From Roseovarius sp. (GTDB taxonomy: Bacteria; Pseudomonadota; Alphaproteobacteria; Rhodobacterales; Rhodobacteraceae): a stretch of DNA of 64,000 nucleotides. A program made the position numbers and the translations under genes. Below the pieces are notes generated by a model that was not told the DNA's origin, did not search any database, and worked only from the letters and a program-made list of their open reading frames with translations. The stretch covers positions 107,319 to 171,318 of the forward strand of contig NZ_JAUCYU010000013.1 in the NCBI RefSeq assembly GCF_030373445.1, given 5' to 3'. Positions 8,190-17,491 of this stretch are shown here, piece by piece. Positions within the stretch are counted from its first letter, which is position 1; each line of letters starts with the position of its first letter.

Positions 8190-9446
8190 CTATCCGGCCT
8201 CCTGCTCGTCCTGGGCTGTTTCATAGTCGTACTCGGCGGCGAAGTTCACGGCCAGCGGCGAGGCGGACATCGACACCATGGTGAAGCTGTCTGTTTCGTC
8301 CACGGACGGCGCCGCGCGCTGCGTCATCCTGTAGGCGGCGTAGCCCGTGACCGCGAAACACAGCACCGCGATCACCAGGAAGAACGCCCATGCGCCAAGC
8401 TGCCCCATCAGCCAGCCCGTCACGACCGGACCGGCAACCGCGCCCAGCCCGTTGATGAACACCATGCCGCCGGCAGCGGCGGCCATGTCCTCGTGGCTCA
8501 GGAAGTCGTTGGTATAGGCGATCAGCAGCGAGTAAAGCGGGTTCGACATGCCGCCCACCATCAGCCCCGCCAGAAGCAGCGCGGGGAAGAACGCGCCGAA
8601 CAGGGCGCCCACGACGCCGCCCAGTCCACAGATGGCCGCGGCGATCAGGATCAGAAGCCGCCGGTCCATCCTGTCGGACAGCCAGCCGATCGGAAATTGC
8701 AGCACCAGGGCGCCCACGAAAAAGGCGGATACGAAGGTCGATATCTGCCCAACGGAAAGCCCCACCTCGGCGCCATAGACCGGCGCCATGCCGAACTGGG
8801 CCGAGAAGACGCCCCCCAGAAGGAACATGCCCACACAGCCCAGCGGCGAGATCTTCATGATCTGGCGCAGACTGAGGGGCTTGGCCGTATCGAAGGCCGG
8901 TGTGGGGCTGATCGACAGGAGAATGGGCGCAAAGGCCAGCGAGATCAGCACCGAGGGGATGATGAACAGCACGAATCCGCCCGGATCGGCCACCAGCATC
9001 AGCGCCTGCGCCGAGACGATGCCGACCATCTGCACGATCATGTAGAGCGACAGCGCCTTGCCCCGGTTCTCGTTGCTCGCGGCCTCATTGAGCCAGCTTT
9101 CGGCGGTCACGTACACGCCCGAGAAGCAGAACCCGATCAGGATGCGCCCGAGACCCCAAGCATAGGGGTCGGCGAAGGTCGGATAGAGGATCATGACCGC
9201 CGAGATGAGGGAGGCCAGCGCGGCGAAGACCCGCACGTGCCCGACCCGGCGGATCATGTCGGGTGCCATGCGCGAGCCGAACAGGAAACCGACGAAGTAG
9301 CCCGACATCACGAGGGACATTTCAAGCGTCGAGAAGCCTTCGATCTCGCCCCGGATACCGAGCAGGGTGCCCTGCATGCCGTTGCCGACCTGCAGAAGCA
9401 TCATCCCAAGAAGCAGCGCCCATGCGCTGGACAAGACCGAAAACAT
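8190..9446 (-). CDS. Major facilitator superfamily transporter (YcaD/UMF-like)
   Basis: A 418-residue integral membrane protein with about twelve hydrophobic segments. The first half begins 'SAWALLLGMMLLQVGNGMQG'. The loop 2-3 region 'GYFVGFLFGSRMAPDMIRR' is the MFS motif-A equivalent, and 'VYVTAESWLNEAASNENRG' is characteristic of the YcaD-like subgroup. The second half repeats the arrangement with 'FPIGWLSDRMDRRLLI'. A cytoplasmic acidic tail of about 40 residues follows the last helix. The substrate cannot be predicted. It is separated from queA by about 100 bases, so it probably has its own promoter. Confidence 0.9.
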   Translation of the reverse strand: MFSVLSSAWALLLGMMLLQVGNGMQGTLLGIRGEIEGFSTLEMSLVMSGYFVGFLFGSRMAPDMIRRVGHVRVFAALASLISAVMILYPTFADPYAWGLGRILIGFCFSGVYVTAESWLNEAASNENRGKALSLYMIVQMVGIVSAQALMLVADPGGFVLFIIPSVLISLAFAPILLSISPTPAFDTAKPLSLRQIMKISPLGCVGMFLLGGVFSAQFGMAPVYGAEVGLSVGQISTFVSAFFVGALVLQFPIGWLSDRMDRRLLILIAAAICGLGGVVGALFGAFFPALLLAGLMVGGMSNPLYSLLIAYTNDFLSHEDMAAAAGGMVFINGLGAVAGPVVTGWLMGQLGAWAFFLVIAVLCFAVTGYAAYRMTQRAAPSVDETDSFTMVSMSASPLAVNFAAEYDYETAQDEQEAG

Positions 9447-9551
9447 GAACTGTGCCTCCCGTACAGACCCGGCAAGAGTGCCTTAGCACGACACAGGTGT
9501 CAGGGCCAAAGCCGACTCGCGCTGGTCTGCCCGCGCCGCCCTGCCAGCGTT

Positions 9552-10604
9552 TCAGCCGGGGATCAACAGCGAAGCGTCGCCATAGGAAAAGAAACGGTAC
9601 TCCTCGGCAATCGCGTGCTCATAGATCATGCGGATACGCGCCGACCCCATCAGCGCCGAGACCAGCATCATCAGGGTCGAACGCGGCAGGTGGAAATTGG
9701 TCATCAACGCGTCGGTCACCCGGAAGGTGAAACCGGGATAGATGAAGATGTCGGTCTCGCCCCGCCACGGCGCGATCTGTCCGCTCTCCTGCGCGGCGCT
9801 CTCGATCAGCCGGAGCGCGGTGGTGCCCACCGGGATGACCCGGTGCCCAGCCGCCTTGGTCGCGGCGATCTCGGCGGCGGCCGTCTCGCTCACTTCGCCC
9901 CATTCGGCGTGCATCTTGTGGGTGGTCACGTCCTCGACCTTCACCGGAAGGAAGGTGCCCGCGCCCACGTGCAGGGTGACGTGGGTGAAGGCCACGCCCA
10001 TCTTTGCAAGCGCCGCCAGCAGCGCCTCGTCGAAGTGAAGCGATGCGGTCGGTGCGGCAACGGCGCCCGCGTTACGGGCCCAGACGGTCTGGTAATCCTC
10101 GCGGTCCTGCGCGTCGGCGGTCCGGCGCGCGGCGATGTAGGGCGGCAGGGGCATGGCGCCCGCCTCGTTGAGCGCCGCGTCGAAAGCGTCGCCCTCGAGG
10201 TTGAAACGCAGCACAGCGTGGCCGTCTTCCTTCGCGACGCAGGTCGCCTCGAGCCCCGCGCCGAAGCGCACGACCTCGCCCTCTCGCAGTTTCTTCAGCG
10301 GTTTGACCATCGCCCGCCAGCCCCCGTCAGGCGCCGGGTCGAGCAGCGTCACCTCGATCCGCGCCTCCGTCTCGCCGGCCGGGCCCGTGCGGGGCCGAAC
10401 GCCGGAAAGCCGCGCCGGGATCACCTTCGTGTCGTTCAACACCAGCCGGTCGCCGGGTCGCAGCCATTGGCCGAGGTCGGCCACCGTCGCGTCGGTGATC
10501 GCGTCCCCCTCGGCCACCAGCAGGCGGGCCGAGGTCCTGGGCCGCGCGGGCCGGGTAGCGATCAGCCGGTCTGGCAGATCGAAGTCGAAATCAGAAAGCT
10601 TCAT
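9552..10604 (-). CDS. queA: S-adenosylmethionine:tRNA ribosyltransferase-isomerase
   Basis: A 350-residue QueA of normal length. It begins 'MKLSDFDFDLPDRLIATRPA', followed by 'RPGDRLVLNDTKVIPARLSG', 'TASLHFDEALLAAL' and 'FTHVTLHVGAGTFLPVKVED', and ends with 'MTNFHLPRSTLMMLVSALMG'. These are the conserved blocks of the enzyme that transfers the ribosyl part of SAM to preQ1-modified tRNA, making epoxyqueuosine. No tgt gene lies next to it. The start is 2 bases after the stop of the large AsmA-like gene upstream, so the two are likely cotranscribed. Confidence 0.96.
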   Translation of the reverse strand: MKLSDFDFDLPDRLIATRPARPRTSARLLVAEGDAITDATVADLGQWLRPGDRLVLNDTKVIPARLSGVRPRTGPAGETEARIEVTLLDPAPDGGWRAMVKPLKKLREGEVVRFGAGLEATCVAKEDGHAVLRFNLEGDAFDAALNEAGAMPLPPYIAARRTADAQDREDYQTVWARNAGAVAAPTASLHFDEALLAALAKMGVAFTHVTLHVGAGTFLPVKVEDVTTHKMHAEWGEVSETAAAEIAATKAAGHRVIPVGTTALRLIESAAQESGQIAPWRGETDIFIYPGFTFRVTDALMTNFHLPRSTLMMLVSALMGSARIRMIYEHAIAEEYRFFSYGDASLLIPG

Positions 10605-10606
10605 TC

Positions 10607-13600
10607 CTAGCGGTCCTGGGTCCTGGTCGCGTCCTCGCGTGTTTCGCTTTCCTCTTCGTTGGACGCAACACCCGACCGCTTCGGCGGGGCGCGGCGGAAG
10701 ATTTCCCGGAACATGCCGGGTGTCAGGACCGAGAGCGGGTTGACCTGCACCCGCGGGCTGGTCGTGGGGCCTTTCAGCGAATACTGGAACCCCAGCAACC
10801 CTTCGCCCTGGCGTGAGAACAACCCGCCCAGCATGTTGACGGCATAGACCGGGGAAATCACCCCTTCGATATCCATCTGCGCGGCCTCGAGCCAGTAATA
10901 CCCTTCCATCGATATCCCGAGCGAGGCCCCGACGGCGCTACCGTTGTAGACCGTGACCCGGTCAGGACCCAGCTGGAACTCCGCCTCGACCCGGTTGAAA
11001 TGCAGCCCCTCGCCGGCGAGCTGTTCGAGGATGCCCACCACGCTCAGGGCGTTGAGCAGGGCAGCCATGGCCGGCGCGTCCTTGACCCGCAGGTTGTCGA
11101 CGGTGAGCTTTCCGTCATAGATCCCTTCCCCCTGCCCCGGCACCAGCACCAGCACAAGCGAGCCGTCGCGGGCCTGTTTCAGCGCGTTGGCCGAGCGCAA
11201 CACGCCGCCCGCGTCCTGCGAGGTGATGGTAAAGGCGCTGCGCCCGTCGCGGGGCAGAACGCGCCCGACGATAGGTGTGCCCCCGTTGACCTTCCCGGTG
11301 AACTTGCCGTCCGCGCCGCGTGACATGTCGAGCTCGGCGTTGAAATCGGTCAGGGCGATCTTGTCGGAAATCTGCAGCCGGTCGAGCCGAAGCGACACCG
11401 GCCCCTGCTCGCCGCGCGGCCCGTCACCCTTGGCGGCAAGGGAGGTCTGGCGAAGGTCGATCTCGCCGCCCGTCACCCGCACCAGCGGCGGCTTGTTCGG
11501 CCCCAGCCCCACAAGGTCGACCGGCGCATCGACCCAAGAGCCAAGCTGCACGCGCCCGAAATTGGCCTGTTGCAGCGTGCCGTCATTGTTGAGCGTGACC
11601 GACCCGTTGGCCCGCAGGCCCGCGGCGTCGAGCCGGATCCGGTCGACCTGCGGCGGCTGACCAAGCGCGCCGTCGACTTCCAGCAGGCCGGTCGCGCTGG
11701 CCCCGATCGCCCAGTCGAGCGGGCGCAGGCGCAAGGCCACGCCCGACAGATCCGACGCCATGCGGAACACCGGCGGCTTCTCGTTCTCGAAATCGATCTC
11801 GATCTGCCCGCGGCCTGCCCCGGATATGCTGCCCGGCGGCAGGCCGATGCGGAATTCGTCGGCGAACCGTTCCGACAGCTCGATCCAGCCATCCACGTGC
11901 GACCGCCCGTTGCTGCCCTCGACCAGCGGCATCGACCACGTGCCCCCGAACGGCACCCGGCCGACGCGGCCCTCGCCGAAGATGTTGAGCCGCTCGCTGG
12001 TCGCGTCGATCTTCAGTTCCGAGGCGGCCAGCACACGGTTCTCGACCAGGGTTTCGCTGCGCACGTCACGCATCGTCCCGGTCAGCCCGAACGCCACGTC
12101 CTCGGGCTGCAGGTCATCGACCACGAGGAAATCGAGCTGCCCTTCCAGCTGCGCCATCCCGTCGGCCAGCGTGACCGGACGCCCGGCCTTGTCGAGAAAC
12201 CGGAACGGCTCCTCGTTCAACAGCGACAGGGCGGCGGTGATCGTGCTGCGGGTCTTCAGCCGCACGGTGCCGGGGCCGCGCTTGATACCGATGTCGGGGA
12301 TATCGAAGCTTGACCCGGAAATGTCGATCTTGCCGCCTTGCGCGGCAGTCACGTACCCTTCGTGCGCGGCGATCACGAAGCGGTTGTCATAGATGGTGGC
12401 ATGGCCGCGCCCGTCCTCAATCACCGGCACGTTCTTGATGAACCGCGAGGTCAGCTCGGAAAAGTCGAAGCCCAGGAAAACATCGGGCTTCTCCCCCGGC
12501 ACGGCGCGCAGGGCAACCTGTATATCGCTCAGCTTCGCACTGACGATGTTTTCCTCGATCCACGTGCGGGTCTTCGGTTCGAGACTCTCGGGCCAGAGCG
12601 TCAGAAGCCGGTCCGGGTCGATCCCCGGGAGACGCCCATCGACGCTCACGTACCAGCCATCGGGCCGGGCATGGACATCGCCCGAGACGACGAGATTGCG
12701 GCCCTGGTCCGACAGGCTGAGCTCGCCCAGCGTGATGCGGAACGGGTCGAGCGTCAGGCGCATGTCCATCGTCGCGCCCTCGAAGGCCACCGGCGCGTCG
12801 TAGATCTCGAGCGGGTTGGCCGAAAGGTCCCGCACCTGGAACTGCGAGACCAGCGCATTGGGCCAGCCATCTTCCATTCCCGCCAGGTAGGTCTGCCCCT
12901 CGATCCGGGCACTGACCCATTTGCTTTGCACATCGAGCGCGTGGAAGCGGATCAGGTCGTCGGCCGGGTCGAAGGTGAAATGCGTGCTGGCATGGTCGAA
13001 GGCCACCGGTCGGGCGGCTTCGTTCGGGTGCAGGACCCCTGCCCCGATCTCGAGCTTGGTATCGAGCGGGCCGAGCTGCCCCTCCTCGTCGACCGCCGCG
13101 CGGACGGAGCCCGAAATCGGCGCGTCGAGCGCGGTCAACCATGTCAGCGCCGGCGACTGCCCGGCGATGTCACCGGCCGGCATGTCCTCGAAATCTATCG
13201 CGAACTCCGCCGCGGTTTCGCCGATCCGGCTGGAATACGCCACGGCCAGTGTCGTGGCATAGTCGCGCGCGCCCAAAAGCGCGAAATCGGACCGGATCGA
13301 CAGCGTCTCACCCTCGCGGCGCATCTGGATCCGCCCGCCATCGACCGTCCAGGCCTTTCCGGCGCGGGCATCCTCGAAGCGCAGGGTCAGGTTGTCGGCC
13401 GACACTTCTGTCAGGGCCGAGAAATGGGGGCGCTGGAAGAAGGTATCGGCCCGCTTTATCAGCGCGGTCACCGTCTCGGCCTCCTGCACCGGGTCGGGCG
13501 TGTCGCCCACGCTGACGCCCACCGCCCCGTCATCGGCGCGCCGCAGCGTGACACGGGCCCCGTTCAGCGATATGCGCCCCGGCTGCAACTGGCCCTTCAG

Positions 13601-13954
13601 GAGCGGCCCCAGCGCCACGGCGCCATGCACGTCGGACAATTGCGCCACCGGCGTGCCCGCCTCGTCTCGGATCGTCACCCGCTGCAGCGCCAGCCGCGGC
13701 ACCCAGTCGTTTTCCAGCACGATCGACACGTCGGCAAAACCGATCGACAGGCCCTCGACGTCGCTGTTGATCTTCTCGGTGATGCGCGTGCGCAGCCAGT
13801 CGGGCGCCGACAGGCGCGTTCCGACCAATGACATGACAGTAACGCCAGCGGCCACGACGAGCGCAACCAACAGCCCGCCGCTCCACAACCCGGCCCTCTT
13901 CAGGCGTCGGGCGCGCGGCCGTTCCTGTTTTTCATCGGTCATTCTTGTCTTCAA
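10607..13954 (-). CDS. Large AsmA/YhdP-like inner-membrane-anchored protein (DUF3971)
   Basis: A 1115-residue protein with a positively charged N-terminus and a single transmembrane segment, 'AGLWSGGLLVALVVAAGVTV' (about residues 22-41). A long beta-rich periplasmic region full of short LxLxxL-type strands follows, with a C-terminal AsmA-like part around 'LNALSVVGILEQLAGEGLHF' near residue 980. Length and layout match the YhdP/TamB/AsmA group, bridge-like proteins implicated in phospholipid movement to the outer membrane. The C-terminal tail is charged ('RTQDR'). It lies directly upstream of queA and is divergent from bcp. The exact subfamily is uncertain. Confidence 0.85.
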   Translation of the reverse strand: MKTRMTDEKQERPRARRLKRAGLWSGGLLVALVVAAGVTVMSLVGTRLSAPDWLRTRITEKINSDVEGLSIGFADVSIVLENDWVPRLALQRVTIRDEAGTPVAQLSDVHGAVALGPLLKGQLQPGRISLNGARVTLRRADDGAVGVSVGDTPDPVQEAETVTALIKRADTFFQRPHFSALTEVSADNLTLRFEDARAGKAWTVDGGRIQMRREGETLSIRSDFALLGARDYATTLAVAYSSRIGETAAEFAIDFEDMPAGDIAGQSPALTWLTALDAPISGSVRAAVDEEGQLGPLDTKLEIGAGVLHPNEAARPVAFDHASTHFTFDPADDLIRFHALDVQSKWVSARIEGQTYLAGMEDGWPNALVSQFQVRDLSANPLEIYDAPVAFEGATMDMRLTLDPFRITLGELSLSDQGRNLVVSGDVHARPDGWYVSVDGRLPGIDPDRLLTLWPESLEPKTRTWIEENIVSAKLSDIQVALRAVPGEKPDVFLGFDFSELTSRFIKNVPVIEDGRGHATIYDNRFVIAAHEGYVTAAQGGKIDISGSSFDIPDIGIKRGPGTVRLKTRSTITAALSLLNEEPFRFLDKAGRPVTLADGMAQLEGQLDFLVVDDLQPEDVAFGLTGTMRDVRSETLVENRVLAASELKIDATSERLNIFGEGRVGRVPFGGTWSMPLVEGSNGRSHVDGWIELSERFADEFRIGLPPGSISGAGRGQIEIDFENEKPPVFRMASDLSGVALRLRPLDWAIGASATGLLEVDGALGQPPQVDRIRLDAAGLRANGSVTLNNDGTLQQANFGRVQLGSWVDAPVDLVGLGPNKPPLVRVTGGEIDLRQTSLAAKGDGPRGEQGPVSLRLDRLQISDKIALTDFNAELDMSRGADGKFTGKVNGGTPIVGRVLPRDGRSAFTITSQDAGGVLRSANALKQARDGSLVLVLVPGQGEGIYDGKLTVDNLRVKDAPAMAALLNALSVVGILEQLAGEGLHFNRVEAEFQLGPDRVTVYNGSAVGASLGISMEGYYWLEAAQMDIEGVISPVYAVNMLGGLFSRQGEGLLGFQYSLKGPTTSPRVQVNPLSVLTPGMFREIFRRAPPKRSGVASNEEESETREDATRTQDR

Positions 13955-14035
13955 ACGGTGACCTGCCTCTGGTTGTTTATTCTGGCGGCTCGCGCCCTAA
14001 TATGAAACTCAATTCTTTGTGGAAGGAGACTCCCC

Positions 14036-14497
14036 GTGCTGAAACCCGCCGAAGCGGCCCCCGATTTCACCCTGCCCCGCGATGGCGGCGGGAATGTGAC
14101 CCTGTCCGAACTGCGCCCCGCGCCCGTCGTCCTGTTCTTCTATCCGAAGGACGACACGTCGGGCTGCACCAAGGAAGCCATCGCCTTCACCGGACTCGGC
14201 CAGGAGTTCGAGGCGGCGGGCGCGAAGGTGTTCGGCATCTCGAAGGATACCGTCGCCAAGCATGACAAGTTCCGCGACAAGCACGAGCTGGGCATTCCGC
14301 TGCTCTCCGACGCCGAGTCCGACGTGTGCGAACAATACGGCGTCTGGAAGGAAAAGAGCATGTACGGCAAGAAATTCATGGGAATCGAGCGCACCACCGT
14401 GCTGATCGGTGGCGACGGCAAGGTCGTGCGGGTCTGGCCCAAGGTGAAGGTGCCGGGACATGCCGAAGAGGTGCTCGAGGCGGTGAAGGCGCTTTGA
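14036..14497 (+). CDS. bcp: Thioredoxin-dependent thiol peroxidase (peroxiredoxin Q/Bcp)
   Basis: A 153-residue peroxiredoxin. The peroxidatic cysteine lies in 'YPKDDTSGCTKEAIAFTGL' (near residue 45), and a second cysteine lies in 'SDAESDVCEQYGVW' near residue 98. The C-terminal part 'GIERTTVLIGGDGKVVRVWP' is typical of Bcp. It reduces hydrogen peroxide and organic hydroperoxides with thioredoxin. Translation starts at a GTG at 14036, preceded by 'GGAAGGAG' at 14021; no in-frame ATG fits the family start. The stop overlaps the possible TTG start of the next gene. Confidence 0.95.
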   Translation: MLKPAEAAPDFTLPRDGGGNVTLSELRPAPVVLFFYPKDDTSGCTKEAIAFTGLGQEFEAAGAKVFGISKDTVAKHDKFRDKHELGIPLLSDAESDVCEQYGVWKEKSMYGKKFMGIERTTVLIGGDGKVVRVWPKVKVPGHAEEVLEAVKAL

Positions 14498-15312
14498 CGG
14501 AACCGACGCTGTCACGGATGGCGGTGGAGGTTCTGACCACCGCCGACGGGCGCGAAAAGACCGCCCTGTCCCGCCGGCACGCGGCGGCATGGTTTGCCGC
14601 GCGCGAGACGGGCGAGGCCATTCCGCTTGGCCGCGCCACCCCGCCCGATTTCCCCGCAAGGCCCGACAGGCCAGAGCTTCTCGACCCCCGCGACGTGCCG
14701 CGCCGCCGCCCCGGCTCGCCCAAGGGGCGGCTGGCGATGCTGCATGCGGTGGCGCATATCGAGCTGAACGCCGTCGACCTGCACTGGGACATCATCGCGC
14801 GGTTCGCGGATGTGCCAATGCCTATCGGCTTCTACGATGACTGGGTGAAATCGGCGGACGAGGAATCGAAGCATTTCAACCTGATATGCGACTGCCTTGA
14901 AGCACAAGGCAGTTATTACGGCGCCATGCCCGCCCATGCCGGCATGTGGCGCGCGGCCTCGGACACCGCGCAGGACTTCATGGGCCGGCTCGCGGTGGTG
15001 CCCATGGTGCTCGAGGCGCGCGGGCTCGACGTGACACCGGGGATGATCGCGCTGTTCGAGACGGCCGGCCCGACAGATGCCGTCGAGGCGATGAAGGTGA
15101 TCTACGCCGAGGAGGTGCATCACGTCGCCTATGGCTCGAAATGGTTTCATTTCCTCTGCGGACGCCACGACCAGGACCCGAAAGAGGCGTTCCACACCCT
15201 TGTGCGCCGATATTTCCACGGCCTGCTGAAACCGCCCTTCAACGAGGAAAAGCGCGCCGAAGCCGGCCTGCCGCCCGATTTCTACTGGCCGCTTACGGAA
15301 GCGACCGGCTGA
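14494..15312 (+). CDS. DUF455 family ferritin-like protein
   Basis: Roughly 272 residues with ferritin-like helices carrying metal-ligand-type motifs: 'AVAHIELNAVDLHWDIIARF' near residue 83, 'SADEESKHFNLICDCLE' near residue 123 and 'IYAEEVHHVAYGSKW' near residue 204. This is the Glu/His pattern of the DUF455 group of putative di-iron proteins, distantly related to tRNA-hydroxylating MiaE. The start is ambiguous: a TTG at 14494 overlaps the bcp stop and would couple translation, while an ATG at 14518 is 24 bases further in. The downstream end is clear. The function is unproven. Confidence 0.8.
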   Translation: MTEPTLSRMAVEVLTTADGREKTALSRRHAAAWFAARETGEAIPLGRATPPDFPARPDRPELLDPRDVPRRRPGSPKGRLAMLHAVAHIELNAVDLHWDIIARFADVPMPIGFYDDWVKSADEESKHFNLICDCLEAQGSYYGAMPAHAGMWRAASDTAQDFMGRLAVVPMVLEARGLDVTPGMIALFETAGPTDAVEAMKVIYAEEVHHVAYGSKWFHFLCGRHDQDPKEAFHTLVRRYFHGLLKPPFNEEKRAEAGLPPDFYWPLTEATG

Positions 15313-15514
15313 TTCTTGCCCTGCTGTTAGCGCCAACCCATTGAGATCGGCAATTTTTTGCCGTCTGTGCGGTAAATTGCCGGATTTCTGGACGGTGTTG
15401 TCCAAAAACCTTGCTCATCGGAACGCCAGCCGATAATCACACCAAAGGCATCGGTGAAAGAAAAAGTGATCGACGGTGCCGCCTTGGGGATGGGGCAACA
15501 GGGACGGGGTTTTC

Positions 15515-16834
15515 GTGCGAACACGACTCGCAATCAAGTTTCATGCGTTTCTGGAAAGATATTTCCCGGAGCGCAGGGTTTTCCTCCGGTCAGATAACGA
15601 CACGCGGTTCATCCGCCTCAAGCCCGGCTCTCAACTCATTGCCTTCGTGGGCGTTTCGGCCGTGGTCGCATGGACGATCATCGCCACTGCCGTGCTGCTG
15701 ATGGATTCGATCGGCTCGGGCAATTTCCGCGAACAGGCCAAGCGCGACCAGCGCACCTACGAGGCGCGGCTCAACGCGCTCGAGGCCGAGCGCAACACCC
15801 GCGCCGAGGAAGCGGCGGCCGCGCAGGAGCGGTTCAACTCGGCCCTGAAGCAGATTTCCACGATGCAATCCGATTTGCTGGCCTCGGAGACGCGCCGGCG
15901 CGAGCTCGAGACCGGCATCGAGGTCATCCAGTCGACCCTGCGCCGCACCATGAAGGAGCGCGACGCCGCCCGCGCGGAGAGCGAGGAACTGACACTGGCG
16001 CTGAAGGACAGCGCCCCGGGAACGCTGGCCGACGAGGAAGGCATGGGCACCGAGGCGACGCTGGAAACCCTGACCGCCGCCCTCTCCGACACCGCGCGCC
16101 AGCGTGACAAGATCAGCAACGACGCCGAGCTGGCGCTGCTGGAAGCCGACGAGATGGCCGCGCAGATCCAGCTGATGAAAGACCAGAACGACCAGATCTT
16201 CCGCCAGCTCGAAGACGCGATGACGATCTCGGTCGAGCCGCTCGACAAGATGTTCACCGCCGCCGGCATGGACACCGACAACATGCTCGATACCGTGCGC
16301 CGCGGCTACTCGGGCCAGGGCGGGCCGCTGATGCCGCTGTCGTTCTCGACCCGGGGCGAGGAGCCCACGCCCGACGCGATGCGCGCCAACCGCATCCTCA
16401 ACCAGCTCGACCGGTTGAACCTCTACCGTATCGCCGCGCAGAAGGCGCCCTTCGCCCTGCCGGTGAAGTCGACCTTCCGCTATACCTCGGGCTTCGGCAT
16501 GCGCTGGGGGCGGATGCATTCGGGCACCGACTTCGCGTCGAAACACGGCACACCGATCTATGCCACCGCCGACGGGGTCGTCATTCACGCGGAATGGCTG
16601 TCGGGCTATGGCCGGCTCGTGAAAATCCAGCACGAGTTCGGCATCGAGACCCGATACGCCCATATGTCGCGCATTCGGGTCGAAAAAGGTCAAAGGGTCT
16701 CGCGCGGGGAACGTATTGGTGATATGGGGAGCACTGGACGTTCCACGGGCACGCATCTACACTACGAGGTCCGTGTCGGCGGCAAGGCCGTCAACCCCAT
16801 GATCTACATCAAGGCTGCGAGAAATGTTTTCTAA
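15515..16834 (+). CDS. M23 family metallopeptidase with coiled coil (cell-wall hydrolase)
   Basis: About 439 residues from a GTG at 15515, the start giving the expected N-terminus 'VRTRLAIKFHAFLERYFPER'. One transmembrane helix is near residues 40-60 ('VGVSAVVAWTIIATAVLLMD'), then a long periplasmic coiled coil to about residue 230 ('ALEAERNTRAEEAAAAQERF'). The C-terminal M23/LytM domain has ligands in 'MHSGTDFASKHGTPIYA' and the HxH of 'STGTHLHYEVRVGG', so it looks catalytically competent. It would cleave peptidoglycan crosslinks at the inner-membrane face. The last 11 bases overlap the bactofilin gene, a pairing in which bactofilins are known to localise M23 peptidases. Confidence 0.93.
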   Translation: MRTRLAIKFHAFLERYFPERRVFLRSDNDTRFIRLKPGSQLIAFVGVSAVVAWTIIATAVLLMDSIGSGNFREQAKRDQRTYEARLNALEAERNTRAEEAAAAQERFNSALKQISTMQSDLLASETRRRELETGIEVIQSTLRRTMKERDAARAESEELTLALKDSAPGTLADEEGMGTEATLETLTAALSDTARQRDKISNDAELALLEADEMAAQIQLMKDQNDQIFRQLEDAMTISVEPLDKMFTAAGMDTDNMLDTVRRGYSGQGGPLMPLSFSTRGEEPTPDAMRANRILNQLDRLNLYRIAAQKAPFALPVKSTFRYTSGFGMRWGRMHSGTDFASKHGTPIYATADGVVIHAEWLSGYGRLVKIQHEFGIETRYAHMSRIRVEKGQRVSRGERIGDMGSTGRSTGTHLHYEVRVGGKAVNPMIYIKAARNVF

Positions 16835-17381
16835 GAGCAAAATCAACGATCCCGCCCCCAAGCAAGATGCCGCGGCCAAACCGGCAGTTCCGGAAAAGCC
16901 CGACACCGCGCGCAACGACTCACCGTCGAACGAATTCAAGGCCGCCGCGCCCAAGGCCAAGCCGCCGGCATCGGTGCTGTCGTCGGACCTGCACGTGACC
17001 GGCAACCTGAAGACCACCGGCGATATCCAGGTCGAAGGCACGGTCGAGGGGGATATCCGCGCCCACCTGCTGACCATCGGCGAAGGCGCCACGATCAAGG
17101 GCGAGGTGATTGCCGATGACGTGGTGATCAACGGCCGTATCGTCGGCCGGGTCCGTGGCCTGAAGGTACGCCTGACCTCGACCGCGCGGGTTGAAGGCGA
17201 CATCATCCACAAGACCATCGCCATCGAATCCGGCGCCCATTTCGAAGGCTCGGTGCAGCGGCAGGACGATCCGCTCAACTCGAAGCCCAAGAACCAGCAG
17301 CAGCAGGGCGGCGGTGGCGGCCAGCAGGGTCAGCAGAACCAGCAGAAGCCCCAGCAGGTGCAGGAAGCCGCCAAGGGCTGA
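16824..17381 (+). CDS. Bactofilin (polymer-forming cytoskeletal protein)
   Basis: A 185-residue protein. A charged, disordered N-terminal third leads to a beta-helical core, with repeating turns such as 'SSDLHVTGNLKTTGDIQVEG' followed by 'GDIRAHLLTIGEGATIKG' and 'GRVRGLKVRLTSTARVEGD'. The C-terminal tail is glutamine/glycine-rich and of low complexity (about residues 152-180). This is the bactofilin fold, which self-assembles into membrane-associated filaments without nucleotide. The start lies inside the preceding M23 peptidase gene, implying coupled expression and a joint role in positioning cell-wall cleavage. A hairpin at 17422 probably ends the transcript. Confidence 0.95.
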   Translation: MFSKSKINDPAPKQDAAAKPAVPEKPDTARNDSPSNEFKAAAPKAKPPASVLSSDLHVTGNLKTTGDIQVEGTVEGDIRAHLLTIGEGATIKGEVIADDVVINGRIVGRVRGLKVRLTSTARVEGDIIHKTIAIESGAHFEGSVQRQDDPLNSKPKNQQQQGGGGGQQGQQNQQKPQQVQEAAKG

Positions 17382-17421
17382 ACCGGCCCGCCGGCGGAAG
17401 ACCTTTCGGGGTCATCATGGA

Positions 17422-17449
17422 AAGGCGCCCTGCCCCGCAGCGGCGCCTT
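17422..17449 (+). terminator. Hairpin terminator between bactofilin and histidine kinase genes
   Basis: AAGGCGCC (17422-17429) and GGCGCCTT (17442-17449) pair perfectly around a 12-base loop, 41 bases after the bactofilin stop and before the convergent histidine kinase gene. The symmetrical arms with A's and T's could serve both strands, but the U-tract is short. Confidence 0.5.
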
Positions 17450-17491
17450 CTGCATGCCGGCTCATCGCGATGGCGCCCGCGCAGGCAACTG

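Noticed and set aside
8166..10610. Plus-strand open frame of over 800 codons opposite the MFS and queA genes
   Set aside because: It spans two well-recognised minus-strand genes and is rich in His/Arg/Gln with no domain; an antisense artefact.
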